DNA of 17,110 nt, from the NCBI GenBank assembly GCA_039179965.1, contig JBCDEC010000083.1, positions 1 through 17,110 on the forward strand. Reading direction: 5' to 3'. Below the pieces are notes generated by a model, which ran no database searches, was not told where the DNA came from, and was given only the letters and a program-made list of their open reading frames with translations. This stretch comes from Marinibacterium sp039179965. Lineage in GTDB: Bacteria; Pseudomonadota; Alphaproteobacteria; Rhodobacterales; Rhodobacteraceae. Below, piece by piece: positions 1 through 6,752 of the stretch (positions are counted from its first letter, which is position 1; every line of letters begins with the position of its first letter). Both the position numbers and the translations under genes were made by a program.

Positions 1-61
1 GGGGATCTGCCAGGAGCGGGGCGGCCAAAAGAAGCAAAAGTGCAGTCAAAGCACGAACCAT
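1..61 (-). CDS. Exported protein, N-terminal fragment cut by window edge
   Basis: Only the first 20 codons are present. Read on the minus strand from the ATG at 59-61 they give MVRALTALLLLLAAPLLADP, a short Sec-type signal peptide: one early Arg, a leucine/alanine-rich core, and an Ala-rich end that could be cleaved after LLA. A GGAG ribosome binding site lies 8 bases before the ATG, which supports this start. The gene follows the arylsulfatase on the same strand after about 100 bases, so it is probably co-transcribed. Exported formylglycine-generating-enzyme-like proteins often follow sulfatases of this type. That identity is a guess from context only, because no catalytic sequence is visible. 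Confidence 0.6.
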   Translation of the reverse strand, partial: MVRALTALLLLLAAPLLADP

Positions 62-111
62 GAGGTGGTCTCCGATACGGTCACAACGGGTGTGGAGTGC
101 GAAAACGACAC

Positions 112-141
112 CGGGCCGCCCAGCGATCTGCAGGCGGCCCG
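112..141 (-). terminator. Hairpin between arylsulfatase and downstream gene
   Basis: A 9-bp perfect inverted repeat (CGGGCCGCC / GGCGGCCCG, 112-120 and 133-141) encloses a 12-base loop in the gap between the sulfatase stop and the next minus-strand start. On the minus strand it is followed within about 10 bases by only a short TTTT run. It could therefore be a weak terminator, an attenuator, or an mRNA-stabilising hairpin that sets the expression ratio of the two genes. Confidence 0.45.
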
Positions 142-163
142 ATCGATCTTGTTCAGACAGGGA

Positions 164-1771
164 TTACTGGTTGCTGCCGGGGTTGGTCAGCTTCCCCATT
201 ACCTTTTCGAGGCTGAACGATGCCGCTTCCTGGCGTGGCGGGTATTCCTGGAAGGTTTCCAGGAAGTTGCCGACATAAGCCTGGGCCGGAACCAACATAT
301 ACGCACGGTCGAGCAACCAGTCGTAGTAGGTGTTCGACGTCCGGTAGCCGCGCTCAAACGGGTCGCGACGCAGGTTCGCGATGATCGGCACGCGCAGCGG
401 AGTCAGAGGCTCCATCCAGGCGCGGAACGTGGCCCATGCTTTCTGCTCCAGGAAGGTGATCTTCCAGTCTTCGAACCGCAGCGCGGCCAGGTCGCCGTCA
501 TCTGTGAAGTAGAAGATTTCCTGACGCGGGCTCTGGTCCGTTTCGCCGGTGAGGTGCGGCAGGATGTTGTAGCCATCCAGGTGCACCCGGTAGTCGCGTC
601 CTCCGCCGACTTCGGCCACGGTAATGCCGTCAAGCAGATCGTCCTTCACGGTTTCATTGCCGGCCGCGGCAAGGAACGTCGGCAGCCAGTCCATATGGTG
701 AACGATCTCGTTGGAGACAGCGCCTTCGGCGATCTTGCCCGGCCACCGCACCATGGCGGGCACGCGCCATGCGCCTTCCCACTGGGTGTTTTTCTCGCCC
801 CAGAACGGCGTCATACCGGCGTCCGGCCAGGTGTTCATATGCGGGCCGTTGTCGGTCGAATAGAACACGATGGTGTTGTCGGCGATGCCCAGTTCATCCA
901 GAACCGCGAGGAATTCACCGATGTGCATGTCATGTTCGATCATGCCGGCGGTGTATTCATCGACCTGCTTGCCCACGGTTTCATTGGCCATGGCCCATTT
1001 CTCGTCCGAGACATGGGTGCGGAAGTGCATCCGCGTGCCGGACCACCACACAAACCAGGGCACACCGGCCTCGGTCTGACGCTTGATGAAATCGATCGCC
1101 GCCGCGACAGTCTCGTCATCGACGGTTTCCATCCGCTTCTTGGTCAGCGGGCCGGTATCTTCGATCTCGCCATCCGCGAAGGATTTGATCACACCGCGCG
1201 GGCCAAAGGTTTCGCGGAAGGTGCGGCCGTCTGGCATGACAGCGTCACCCGGATAGTCGATGTTCTCGGGTTCCTCTTCAGCGTTCAGGTGATAGAGGTT
1301 TCCAAAAAACTCATCAAATCCGTGGTTTGTCGGCAGATGTTCATCTCGATCACCCAGGTGGTTCTTGCCGAACTGACCAGTGGCATAACCTTCGGCCTTC
1401 AGCAGGCCGGCAATGGTCGGATCTTCAACCTGCATGCCTTCTTCGGCGCCGGGAAGACCAACCTTGGACAGACCCGTGCGGAACACTGACTGACCCATGA
1501 TGAAAGAAGATCGTCCCGCGGTACAGGACTGCTCTCCGTAGTAGTCGGTGAACATCATGCCTTCGTCGGCAATGCGGTCGATATTGGGCGTGCGATAGCC
1601 CATCAGACCCATGGTATAGGCCGAGATGTTGGACTGGCCGACATCGTCTCCCCATATCACCAGAATGTTCGGTTTGTCGGTTTGCTGAGCCGCGGCCACA
1701 CCTGCCGTGGCCAACCCCAACACAGCTGCGGTGGCGAAAGCGCGCAAGCCCGAGGATAGGGTTAATCTCAT
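164..1771 (-). CDS. Periplasmic arylsulfatase (Cys-type sulfatase)
   Basis: 535-aa sulfatase of the alkaline-phosphatase superfamily that hydrolyses sulfate esters outside the cytoplasm. Residues 1-28 form a signal peptide ending in GVAAA. The mature part opens with PNILVIWGDDVG (metal-binding Asp42/Asp43). The active-site motif is CTAGR at residues 83-87, where Cys83 would be converted to formylglycine; alanine replaces the usual proline of CxPxR. The second sulfatase signature, GYATGQFGKNHLGD, lies at 127-140, and a STDNG metal-binding motif at 304-308. Length and motif order are those of a complete enzyme. AAGGAG sits 7 bases before the ATG. A candidate promoter with an adjacent palindrome lies upstream (1831-1878), and an exported-protein gene follows. 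The sulfatase call is firm; the substrate cannot be read from the sequence. Confidence 0.95.
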   Translation of the reverse strand: MRLTLSSGLRAFATAAVLGLATAGVAAAQQTDKPNILVIWGDDVGQSNISAYTMGLMGYRTPNIDRIADEGMMFTDYYGEQSCTAGRSSFIMGQSVFRTGLSKVGLPGAEEGMQVEDPTIAGLLKAEGYATGQFGKNHLGDRDEHLPTNHGFDEFFGNLYHLNAEEEPENIDYPGDAVMPDGRTFRETFGPRGVIKSFADGEIEDTGPLTKKRMETVDDETVAAAIDFIKRQTEAGVPWFVWWSGTRMHFRTHVSDEKWAMANETVGKQVDEYTAGMIEHDMHIGEFLAVLDELGIADNTIVFYSTDNGPHMNTWPDAGMTPFWGEKNTQWEGAWRVPAMVRWPGKIAEGAVSNEIVHHMDWLPTFLAAAGNETVKDDLLDGITVAEVGGGRDYRVHLDGYNILPHLTGETDQSPRQEIFYFTDDGDLAALRFEDWKITFLEQKAWATFRAWMEPLTPLRVPIIANLRRDPFERGYRTSNTYYDWLLDRAYMLVPAQAYVGNFLETFQEYPPRQEAASFSLEKVMGKLTNPGSNQ

Positions 1772-2037
1772 GAAGTCGCTCCTTCTGACGATCCTTGATT
1801 TGCCACCCTAAGCTGAATTGCCCCGCAGAGTGCTGCCAAATCAGGCAGCAGTATTCACGAATTCTTGATCGGCGTCAAACCACTCGAAGTGCCTTTCCAA
1901 TAAGCACTTTCAAGATCGCTTTCCGAGCGATTGCCCTTGTCTCGGGCAGCGGAAGAGCAAGATTGTCACTTGGTAAACAATTGCTTGTCCCTGCGCTTGG
2001 GCCCGACTGCGTCGCGGTCGATTGTGTCGTTCGCGCG
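1772..2037. other. Intergenic region, sulfatase / YqjE-like gene
   Basis: 266 bases between the YqjE-like stop codon and the sulfatase start, both on the minus strand. Apart from the promoter/palindrome listed separately it holds one small inverted repeat, ATCGCT-N5-AGCGAT (1915-1931), without a convincing T-tract. I see no credible reading frame; the plus-strand open frame across it lacks a ribosome binding site and any recognisable protein character. Confidence 0.5.
1831..1878 (-). promoter_or_regulatory. Candidate sulfatase promoter with abutting operator-like palindrome
   Basis: On the minus strand, TTGACG (1873-1878) is followed after 16 bases by GAATAC (1851-1856), a fair -35 and a poor -10. 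Directly downstream lies a perfect inverted repeat with 7-bp arms and a 6-base spacer, TGCTGCC-N6-GGCAGCA (1831-1850). It would cover the transcription start, about 60-80 bases before the sulfatase ATG. No T-run follows it on either strand, so an operator is likelier than a terminator. The palindrome is seen directly; the promoter is inferred. Confidence 0.4.
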
Positions 2038-2604
2038 CTAGGTCTGAGCCGGCGGCTGAGTCTCAGGCGTTGCCGACTCGGTATTTGTTTCATCCGGCGT
2101 GGCCGAACCCGTTGTTTTCGGCTCCGTTTCGTGGCCGCTGGCCATGATGATTTTCAGGATCTGTGACAGCAGGCTTGGCAATACGGTTCCCAGGGGATCA
2201 CGGGCGAACCGGCGCAGATCCTGTGTGGTCCCGCGCACATCCTCTACGAGGTCATCCACTTCGCCTTCCAGATCCTCCAACGCCATGTCACGCATCTCGT
2301 TGGCGGTTGCGAGCTGATGTTCATGACCAAGCCGGCTGGCGAACAGTATAAAGATCCCGGCCAGCACAAGGTTGCCCAGGGCCACAAACAGCGCGGCCCA
2401 GGCGTCGGGCATCACATCGGACAAGCCAAAATAGGCGGCCACGTTCAGCATCACGATGGCGACAGCGACAAAAAGTCCGGCCAGTGCCATAAGGCTGGTC
2501 TGGTTGCGGAAGATCGCCATGCGCCGCGCCGCGATCAGCCGTTCCGCGCGCAACAGCAGCGTCAGCGTGCCCGCGATCTTTGAGGGAGCCGTCTTCACCT
2601 TCAT
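2038..2604 (-). CDS. Phage holin family / YqjE-like inner-membrane protein
   Basis: 188-aa protein of the 'phage holin family' / holin superfamily III type that includes E. coli YqjE. Two adjacent hydrophobic segments at about 38-62 (MALAGLFVAVAIVMLNVAAYF) and 68-90 (AWAALFVALGNLVLAGIFIL) form a membrane hairpin. An acidic, helical, probably coiled-coil stretch follows (about 100-150, EMRDMALEDLEGEVDDLVED), and the tail is rich in Thr, Glu and Pro (about 155-188). The start overlaps the stop of the upstream DUF883 gene by 4 bases (ATGA), so the two are translationally coupled, as with yqjD-yqjE in enterobacteria. Despite the family name a lysis role is unlikely, since no phage genes are nearby. 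Its molecular function is not known to me. Confidence 0.8.
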   Translation of the reverse strand: MKVKTAPSKIAGTLTLLLRAERLIAARRMAIFRNQTSLMALAGLFVAVAIVMLNVAAYFGLSDVMPDAWAALFVALGNLVLAGIFILFASRLGHEHQLATANEMRDMALEDLEGEVDDLVEDVRGTTQDLRRFARDPLGTVLPSLLSQILKIIMASGHETEPKTTGSATPDETNTESATPETQPPAQT

Positions 2605-2942
2605 TGCTGACGCCCTCCCGACAGGGTTGCCCGCCCCAGGACGAGCCCGGCGGCAAATGCGATTCCGAGCGCGAGCAAGGGCCGCGCCCGCACCAGGCTG
2701 ACCAGCGCTTCTTCTGCGTCCACGGCCCGGGCTGCGGCGTCCTCGACCAGATGGTGGGCCTGATCGGTCCCGGCATGAAAGGCGGCCTGCGCGCGCCCGG
2801 CGCCTGTGTCGATCGCGTGATCGATACCGTCCTTGACGCGCGATGTGACGGCCTCGGCCGCGTCTTTGGTGCCGGCGCGCAGGGCCGCAAGCTGTTGCCG
2901 AAGCGCGTCTACTTCTGCTTCAAGATCCGATTTGCTCCGCAT
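2601..2942 (-). CDS. DUF883 (YqjD/ElaB-like) tail-anchored protein
   Basis: 113-aa protein. The N-terminal part (residues 1-85) is a charged amphipathic helix with heptad-like Leu/Ala spacing (KSDLEAEVDALRQQLAALRA), likely a coiled coil. A single hydrophobic segment near the C-terminus (about 89-105, LLALGIAFAAGLVLGRA) carries the small-residue/Gly pattern and the short basic tail of the YqjD/ElaB/DUF883 family. Known enterobacterial members anchor in the inner membrane by this C-terminal helix and bind ribosomes in stationary phase; that role is extrapolated here. I chose the ATG at 2942 because GGAGG lies 5 bases before it. The open frame extends far upstream, but those codons run antisense to the YihY gene and look non-coding. 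Confidence 0.75.
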   Translation of the reverse strand: MRSKSDLEAEVDALRQQLAALRAGTKDAAEAVTSRVKDGIDHAIDTGAGRAQAAFHAGTDQAHHLVEDAAARAVDAEEALVSLVRARPLLALGIAFAAGLVLGRATLSGGRQQ

Positions 2943-3096
2943 CCGAGCCTCCGCTTTGGTATGGATGACCATGCCTTGCCTGAACCGAAGTCTCAATCTG
3001 CGCGGCGCGAATGGGTCGAACGTTGTGGGCCGGGCGTCACAGCCCGTAGCCCCGCGGAGCGCGCGCCAACCACTTGTCCAAGCGGAGAGGACCTGA
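2943..3096. promoter_or_regulatory. Divergent intergenic region, DUF883 operon / YihY operon
   Basis: 154 bases separate the diverging DUF883 and YihY start codons, so promoters for both operons must lie here unless they sit inside a gene. I could not pick out convincing -35/-10 pairs. The region holds clear ribosome binding sites at both ends (GGAGG for the minus gene, GGAGAGG for the plus gene). Confidence 0.4.
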
Positions 3097-3951
3097 ATGA
3101 TCCGAGTACCGATAAATGCCTTTTTGCGGTTCCAGGAGAAGAGCGGCTGGATCATGGCCAGCCATGTGGCCATGTCGATGATGTTGGCGCTGTTTCCCTT
3201 TATTCTCTTCATCGTGGCGCTGACCGGACAGTTTGCCAGCAACATCGATGTCGATGAGCTGATCCAGCTCACCATGGGCGGGTGGCCCGAGGCCGTCTCG
3301 AAACCTCTGGCGCAGGAATTGCACGCGGTGGCCAACAATGACCCCACGCGGCTTTTGTCCATTGGCGGGGTTCTGACCTTGCTGTTCGCATCAAACGGTG
3401 TCAACGCCATCCGAGTGGCGATGACAGCAGCCTACCACGAAGAGGACACGCGCCCCTTCTGGCTGCACCGGCTGATCTGTCTGGCCTTTGTTCTGGCCGG
3501 TGCCGTTCTTGTCATGGTTCTTGCCTTTCTCGCGGTGGCATTGCCGCTCTATTTCAACTTCGTCAATGTCAGCCTGCCCAAGGTGTATGACCTGGTGTTT
3601 GACAGCCGGATCATGCGGATCCTGGTGGGCGGCGTGATTGCCTATCTGGCGGTGACGGCCTGTCACGCCTGGCTGACGGGCCCGTTCACACATCCGATCA
3701 AGGTCTGGCCCGGCGTCGTGCTCACGGTTCTGGTTTGGGAACTGGCGGCCACCGGGTTTTCCATCTACGTCGCCGACTTCGCAAGCTATTCGGCCACCTA
3801 TGCGGGTCTGGCCGGGGCCATGTCAGCGCTGATCTTCCTATACCTGATGGCGATGATCCTGATCTTCGGCGCGGCGTTCAATGCCGCACTCGGCGACTGG
3901 CTCTATTCTGCAGACCCCGTTGAACCTCGGCCGGAGTATGATAGCCAGTAG
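3097..3951 (+). CDS. YihY/virulence factor BrkB family membrane protein
   Basis: 284-aa polytopic inner-membrane protein. Six hydrophobic segments are visible: about 25-45 (MSMMLALFPFILFIVALTG), 88-108, 124-150, 170-190, 203-225 and 233-262. The family hallmarks are present: an N-terminal amphipathic helix, the LALFPF segment, and a closing helix pair rich in Gly/Ala with a FGAAFNAAL end. This family was once misnamed ribonuclease BN; its function is unsettled, and a transporter or envelope role is usually proposed. GGAGAGG precedes the ATG by 6 bases. The next gene, an octaheme cytochrome, begins 27 bases after the stop on the same strand, so the two probably form one transcription unit. Confidence 0.9.
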   Translation: MIRVPINAFLRFQEKSGWIMASHVAMSMMLALFPFILFIVALTGQFASNIDVDELIQLTMGGWPEAVSKPLAQELHAVANNDPTRLLSIGGVLTLLFASNGVNAIRVAMTAAYHEEDTRPFWLHRLICLAFVLAGAVLVMVLAFLAVALPLYFNFVNVSLPKVYDLVFDSRIMRILVGGVIAYLAVTACHAWLTGPFTHPIKVWPGVVLTVLVWELAATGFSIYVADFASYSATYAGLAGAMSALIFLYLMAMILIFGAAFNAALGDWLYSADPVEPRPEYDSQ

Positions 3952-3978
3952 GAGGATAGCGTTGGGGAAGGCCTGCTG

Positions 3979-5892
3979 ATGCGCAAAGCTCTGGTTCTGT
4001 TGGCTCTGGCGCTCTGGCCGTTTCACGTCATGGCGGCGCCCGACTATGTCGGCAGCGCGGCCTGTGTCGAGTGTCACGCCGAGATTGCCGAGGCCTGGTC
4101 CACGTCCCATCACGCCCTCGCCTGGACCGCGCCGGATCCGGCGAACATGCTGGCCGACTTCGACGGGACAGGGTTTGAGCTGGGCGATATGTCGGCCCGG
4201 TTCCGGATCTCGGACGGCGGGTATGCGGTCACGGTGACCGAGACAGATGGCGTCATCACCGATTATGACATCCATTCGATCGTCGGGGTGGCGCCGCTCC
4301 AGCAATATCTGGTGGAAACCGAGCCAGGCCGTTTGCAAAGCTTCGATGTGGTCTGGGATGTAGATGACTCCCGGTGGTATCATCTTTACCCGGATCAGGA
4401 TCTGCCGCCCTTCGACGGTCTGCACTGGAGCGGGCCATACAAGAACTGGAACGCGCGCTGCGCAGAATGCCACGCGACGGGCTACCGCCGGAACTACGGG
4501 CCGCAAACCGATCGCTATCGCTCTGTGCAGGCAGAAATCGGCGTGGGATGCGAGGCCTGTCACGGCCCTGGCGCAGCCCATCTGGCCTGGGCCGAGGGCA
4601 CCGAGGTCGCTGACCCGGATCTAGACGCCTTTGGCTTTTCCATGACATTCGACGCCGAGGACGCCGCCGGATATGCCGACCAATGCGCGGGCTGCCATTC
4701 GCGGCGCGAGCCGATGCGAGATGGCAATCCGCTGCCCGGCACACCCTATCACGACAGCTACAACCTGGCCCTTTTGCGGCCAGGCTTGTACGAGGCAGAC
4801 GGTCAGATCCTTGACGAAGTCTATGTCTACGGCTCGTTCCTGCAATCAAAAATGTATGCCCGGGGCGTGGGTTGCGCCAATTGCCATGATCCCCATAGCG
4901 CGCAGCTGCTGGCCGAGGGCAACGGCTTGTGCACGCAGTGCCATTCCGAGGCGGGCAACGGGGCCTTCCCGACCTTGCGCAAGGCGGTCTATGACGACCC
5001 GGCGCATCACTTCCATCCAACCGGCAGCGAGGGCGCGCAATGTGTCAGCTGTCACATGGCCGAGCGCGCCTACATGGGCGTTGACTGGCGGCGCGACCAC
5101 TCGTTCCGCGTGCCGCGCCCGGATCTCGGCGACCGGATCGGCGCACCGGACGCCTGCACCGATTGTCATCAGGATCAAACCCAGGCCTGGGCGGCGGCAG
5201 AGATCGACAACCGCTTTCCCGACAGCCGCCATCGCGGCCCGCATTTCGGGGACACGCTTGCGGCGGGCCGCGCGGACCTTCAGGCGGCGGGCGACGCGCT
5301 CCTGAGCCTGGCGCTGGACACGGATCAGCCGGGCATTGTGCGTGCCACTGCGGCGGACATGCTGGCGAGCAGCACGCTGTCCGATCTGCCAGAGCGCGCC
5401 GCACCGCTGCTGCGTGATCCGGACCCGCTGGTGCGCGCCGCCGCGGCCCGTCTGCAGACGGGCGCGCCGCAGCAAGTGCGCCTGAGCCGTCTGATGCCGC
5501 TTCTGTCCGATCCGCTGCGCTCGGTGCGCATTGCAACGGCGCGCGCGCTTCTGGATCTCGTGCCGCAGGGGCTCAGCCGCTCGCAACAGGCCCTGCTGCG
5601 CGCCGGGCTGGAAGAGTGGCAGCGCACGCTCTCCGCGCGGCTGGACTATCCCGAAACCCACCTCGTGCTGGCTGGCCTCGCGCTCACGCAACGCAATTTC
5701 CCGGCCGCCAGTGCCGCGTTCCGTCAGGTTGTGGACATGGATCCGCAGCGCGGGGACGCCTGGGTCATGATGGTGCGCATTGCCGAAGCCACGGAAGGCA
5801 CAGACGCCGCGCGTGCCATACTGGACGAGGCCCTGGGCAGTTTGCCCGACGACCCCGGTCTCAAGGCGCTCGACCGTCAGATCCCGCGCTGA
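3979..5892 (+). CDS. Exported octaheme cytochrome c with HEAT/TPR-like C-terminus
   Basis: 637-aa protein with a signal peptide (residues 1-19, ending HVMAA) and eight CXXCH haem c motifs, whose first cysteines are at 29, 161, 191, 236, 299, 318, 355 and 393. It belongs to the multihaem cytochrome group related to cytochrome c554, with sequences such as VGSAACVECHAE and GVGCEACHGPGAAHL. From about 430 to 530 there are HEAT-like helical repeats (LLRDPDPLVRAAAARL, LLSDPLRSVRIATARALL). From about 555 to 630 there is a TPR-like segment (NFPAASAAFRQVVDMDPQRGDAW). The protein should be periplasmic, with an electron-transfer or redox function and a protein-docking tail; its partner and substrate are unknown. 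It starts 27 bases after yihY-like. The chosen ATG has a purine-rich GGGGAAGG 7 bases upstream. Confidence 0.93.
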   Translation: MRKALVLLALALWPFHVMAAPDYVGSAACVECHAEIAEAWSTSHHALAWTAPDPANMLADFDGTGFELGDMSARFRISDGGYAVTVTETDGVITDYDIHSIVGVAPLQQYLVETEPGRLQSFDVVWDVDDSRWYHLYPDQDLPPFDGLHWSGPYKNWNARCAECHATGYRRNYGPQTDRYRSVQAEIGVGCEACHGPGAAHLAWAEGTEVADPDLDAFGFSMTFDAEDAAGYADQCAGCHSRREPMRDGNPLPGTPYHDSYNLALLRPGLYEADGQILDEVYVYGSFLQSKMYARGVGCANCHDPHSAQLLAEGNGLCTQCHSEAGNGAFPTLRKAVYDDPAHHFHPTGSEGAQCVSCHMAERAYMGVDWRRDHSFRVPRPDLGDRIGAPDACTDCHQDQTQAWAAAEIDNRFPDSRHRGPHFGDTLAAGRADLQAAGDALLSLALDTDQPGIVRATAADMLASSTLSDLPERAAPLLRDPDPLVRAAAARLQTGAPQQVRLSRLMPLLSDPLRSVRIATARALLDLVPQGLSRSQQALLRAGLEEWQRTLSARLDYPETHLVLAGLALTQRNFPAASAAFRQVVDMDPQRGDAWVMMVRIAEATEGTDAARAILDEALGSLPDDPGLKALDRQIPR

Positions 5893-5900
5893 GTCCCTGT

Positions 5901-5920
5901 CTTCTTCTTGGAAGAAATAC
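5901..5920. terminator. Short hairpin between convergent genes
   Basis: The 28-base gap between the convergent cytochrome and rlmE stops holds TTCTTC-TTG-GAAGAA (5902-5916), a 6-bp stem with a 3-base loop, followed by ATACTC. The stem is AT-rich and short, so termination activity is uncertain. It resembles the U-rich tail of the terminator at 11465-11497, which also continues into GAAAATAC. Confidence 0.35.
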
Positions 5921-6670
5921 TCACAAATCCTCCTGCGCCGGCTCGTGACCCCGGAATTTTGTGGCCACAACGAACTTTTCAGAACTGTCCGCCCGTGATG
6001 CCGGCGGTTTCACGTTTGCGACTTTTTCGAACTTTTGCTTCAGGATCTTCTGGAGCGCGCCTTCCGCGCCCCCCGCGAGCACCTTCGCAACAAAGGTCCC
6101 GCCCGGCTCCAGAACGTCAAAGGCGAAATAGGCGGCCGCTTCACACAGCGCAATGATGCGCAGATGATCGGTCTGCTTGTGCCCGGACGAGGACGCCGCC
6201 ATGTCCGACATCACCACATCCGCCGGACCGCCAAGCCAGTCTTTGACCTGCGCGTCAGCATCGTCTTCCATGAAATCCAGCTGGTAAAGCTCGGCCCCGG
6301 CGATCGGCTCGACCTCCTGCAGATCGATCCCTAGGACACGCCCCACGGCCTTGCCCGGTTTGTCCCCAAGGGCATTCACCCGCTTCACCGACACCTGACA
6401 CCACCCGCCCGGCGCGCAGCCCAGATCCACCACACGGGCGCCGGGCACCAGAAAGCGGTATTTGTCGTCCAGCTCAAGGATCTTGTAGGCGGCCCGCCCG
6501 CGATAGCCGTCCGCCTGTGCGCGTTTCACGTATGGATCATTCAATTGACGCTGCAGCCAGCGCGTCGACGACAGCTTGCGCCCGCGCGCGGTCTTGACCT
6601 TGACCGTCAGGTCACGCTGGCCACGCCCCGAAGTCTTTCCCGAGGATGTGCCGGTGGGTTTTTTGGCCAT
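5921..6670 (-). CDS. rlmE: 23S rRNA (uridine-2'-O-)-methyltransferase RlmE (FtsJ/RrmJ)
   Basis: 249-aa SAM-dependent methyltransferase that methylates the 2'-OH of U2552 in the 23S rRNA A-loop. The SAM-binding motif VVDLGCAPGGWCQV is at 80-93. The K-D-K-E catalytic tetrad is complete: Lys63 (GRAAYKILELDDKY), Asp156 (VVMSDMAASSSGH), Lys196 (GGTFVAKVLAGG) and Glu231 (SSEKFVVATKF). The N-terminal 30 residues are basic and Gly/Ser/Thr-rich, a longer lead than in the E. coli enzyme. I chose the ATG at 6670 because AAGGA lies 7 bases upstream; the longer frame to 6778 overlaps the end of the upstream gene and lacks family character. The gene follows ppx/gppA on the same strand with 82 bases between, probably in one operon. 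Confidence 0.95.
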   Translation of the reverse strand: MAKKPTGTSSGKTSGRGQRDLTVKVKTARGRKLSSTRWLQRQLNDPYVKRAQADGYRGRAAYKILELDDKYRFLVPGARVVDLGCAPGGWCQVSVKRVNALGDKPGKAVGRVLGIDLQEVEPIAGAELYQLDFMEDDADAQVKDWLGGPADVVMSDMAASSSGHKQTDHLRIIALCEAAAYFAFDVLEPGGTFVAKVLAGGAEGALQKILKQKFEKVANVKPPASRADSSEKFVVATKFRGHEPAQEDL

Positions 6671-6752
6671 TGGACCGTCCTTGTTCAGAGCGCAAAGCCC
6701 GCGTTCGCTGCATACACGAGCTATGCCCAACCCGCCCGCGCGGCAAGAGGGC

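Noticed and set aside
65..1489. Long plus-strand open frame (474 codons) across the sulfatase region
   Set aside because: It is exactly antisense to a sulfatase with all catalytic motifs; GC-rich third positions keep the opposite strand open.
1795..2166. 123-codon plus-strand frame after the sulfatase start
   Set aside because: No ribosome binding site or domain-like sequence; it covers intergenic DNA and runs antisense to the end of the YqjE-like gene.
2038..2604. Prophage lysis holin
   Set aside because: The family name includes 'holin', but the partner is a DUF883 protein and no phage gene is near, so a YqjE-like cellular protein fits better.
4846..5970. 374-codon minus-strand frame opposite the cytochrome
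   Set aside because: It is antisense to the haem-motif and HEAT-repeat coding region and shows no recognisable protein sequence.
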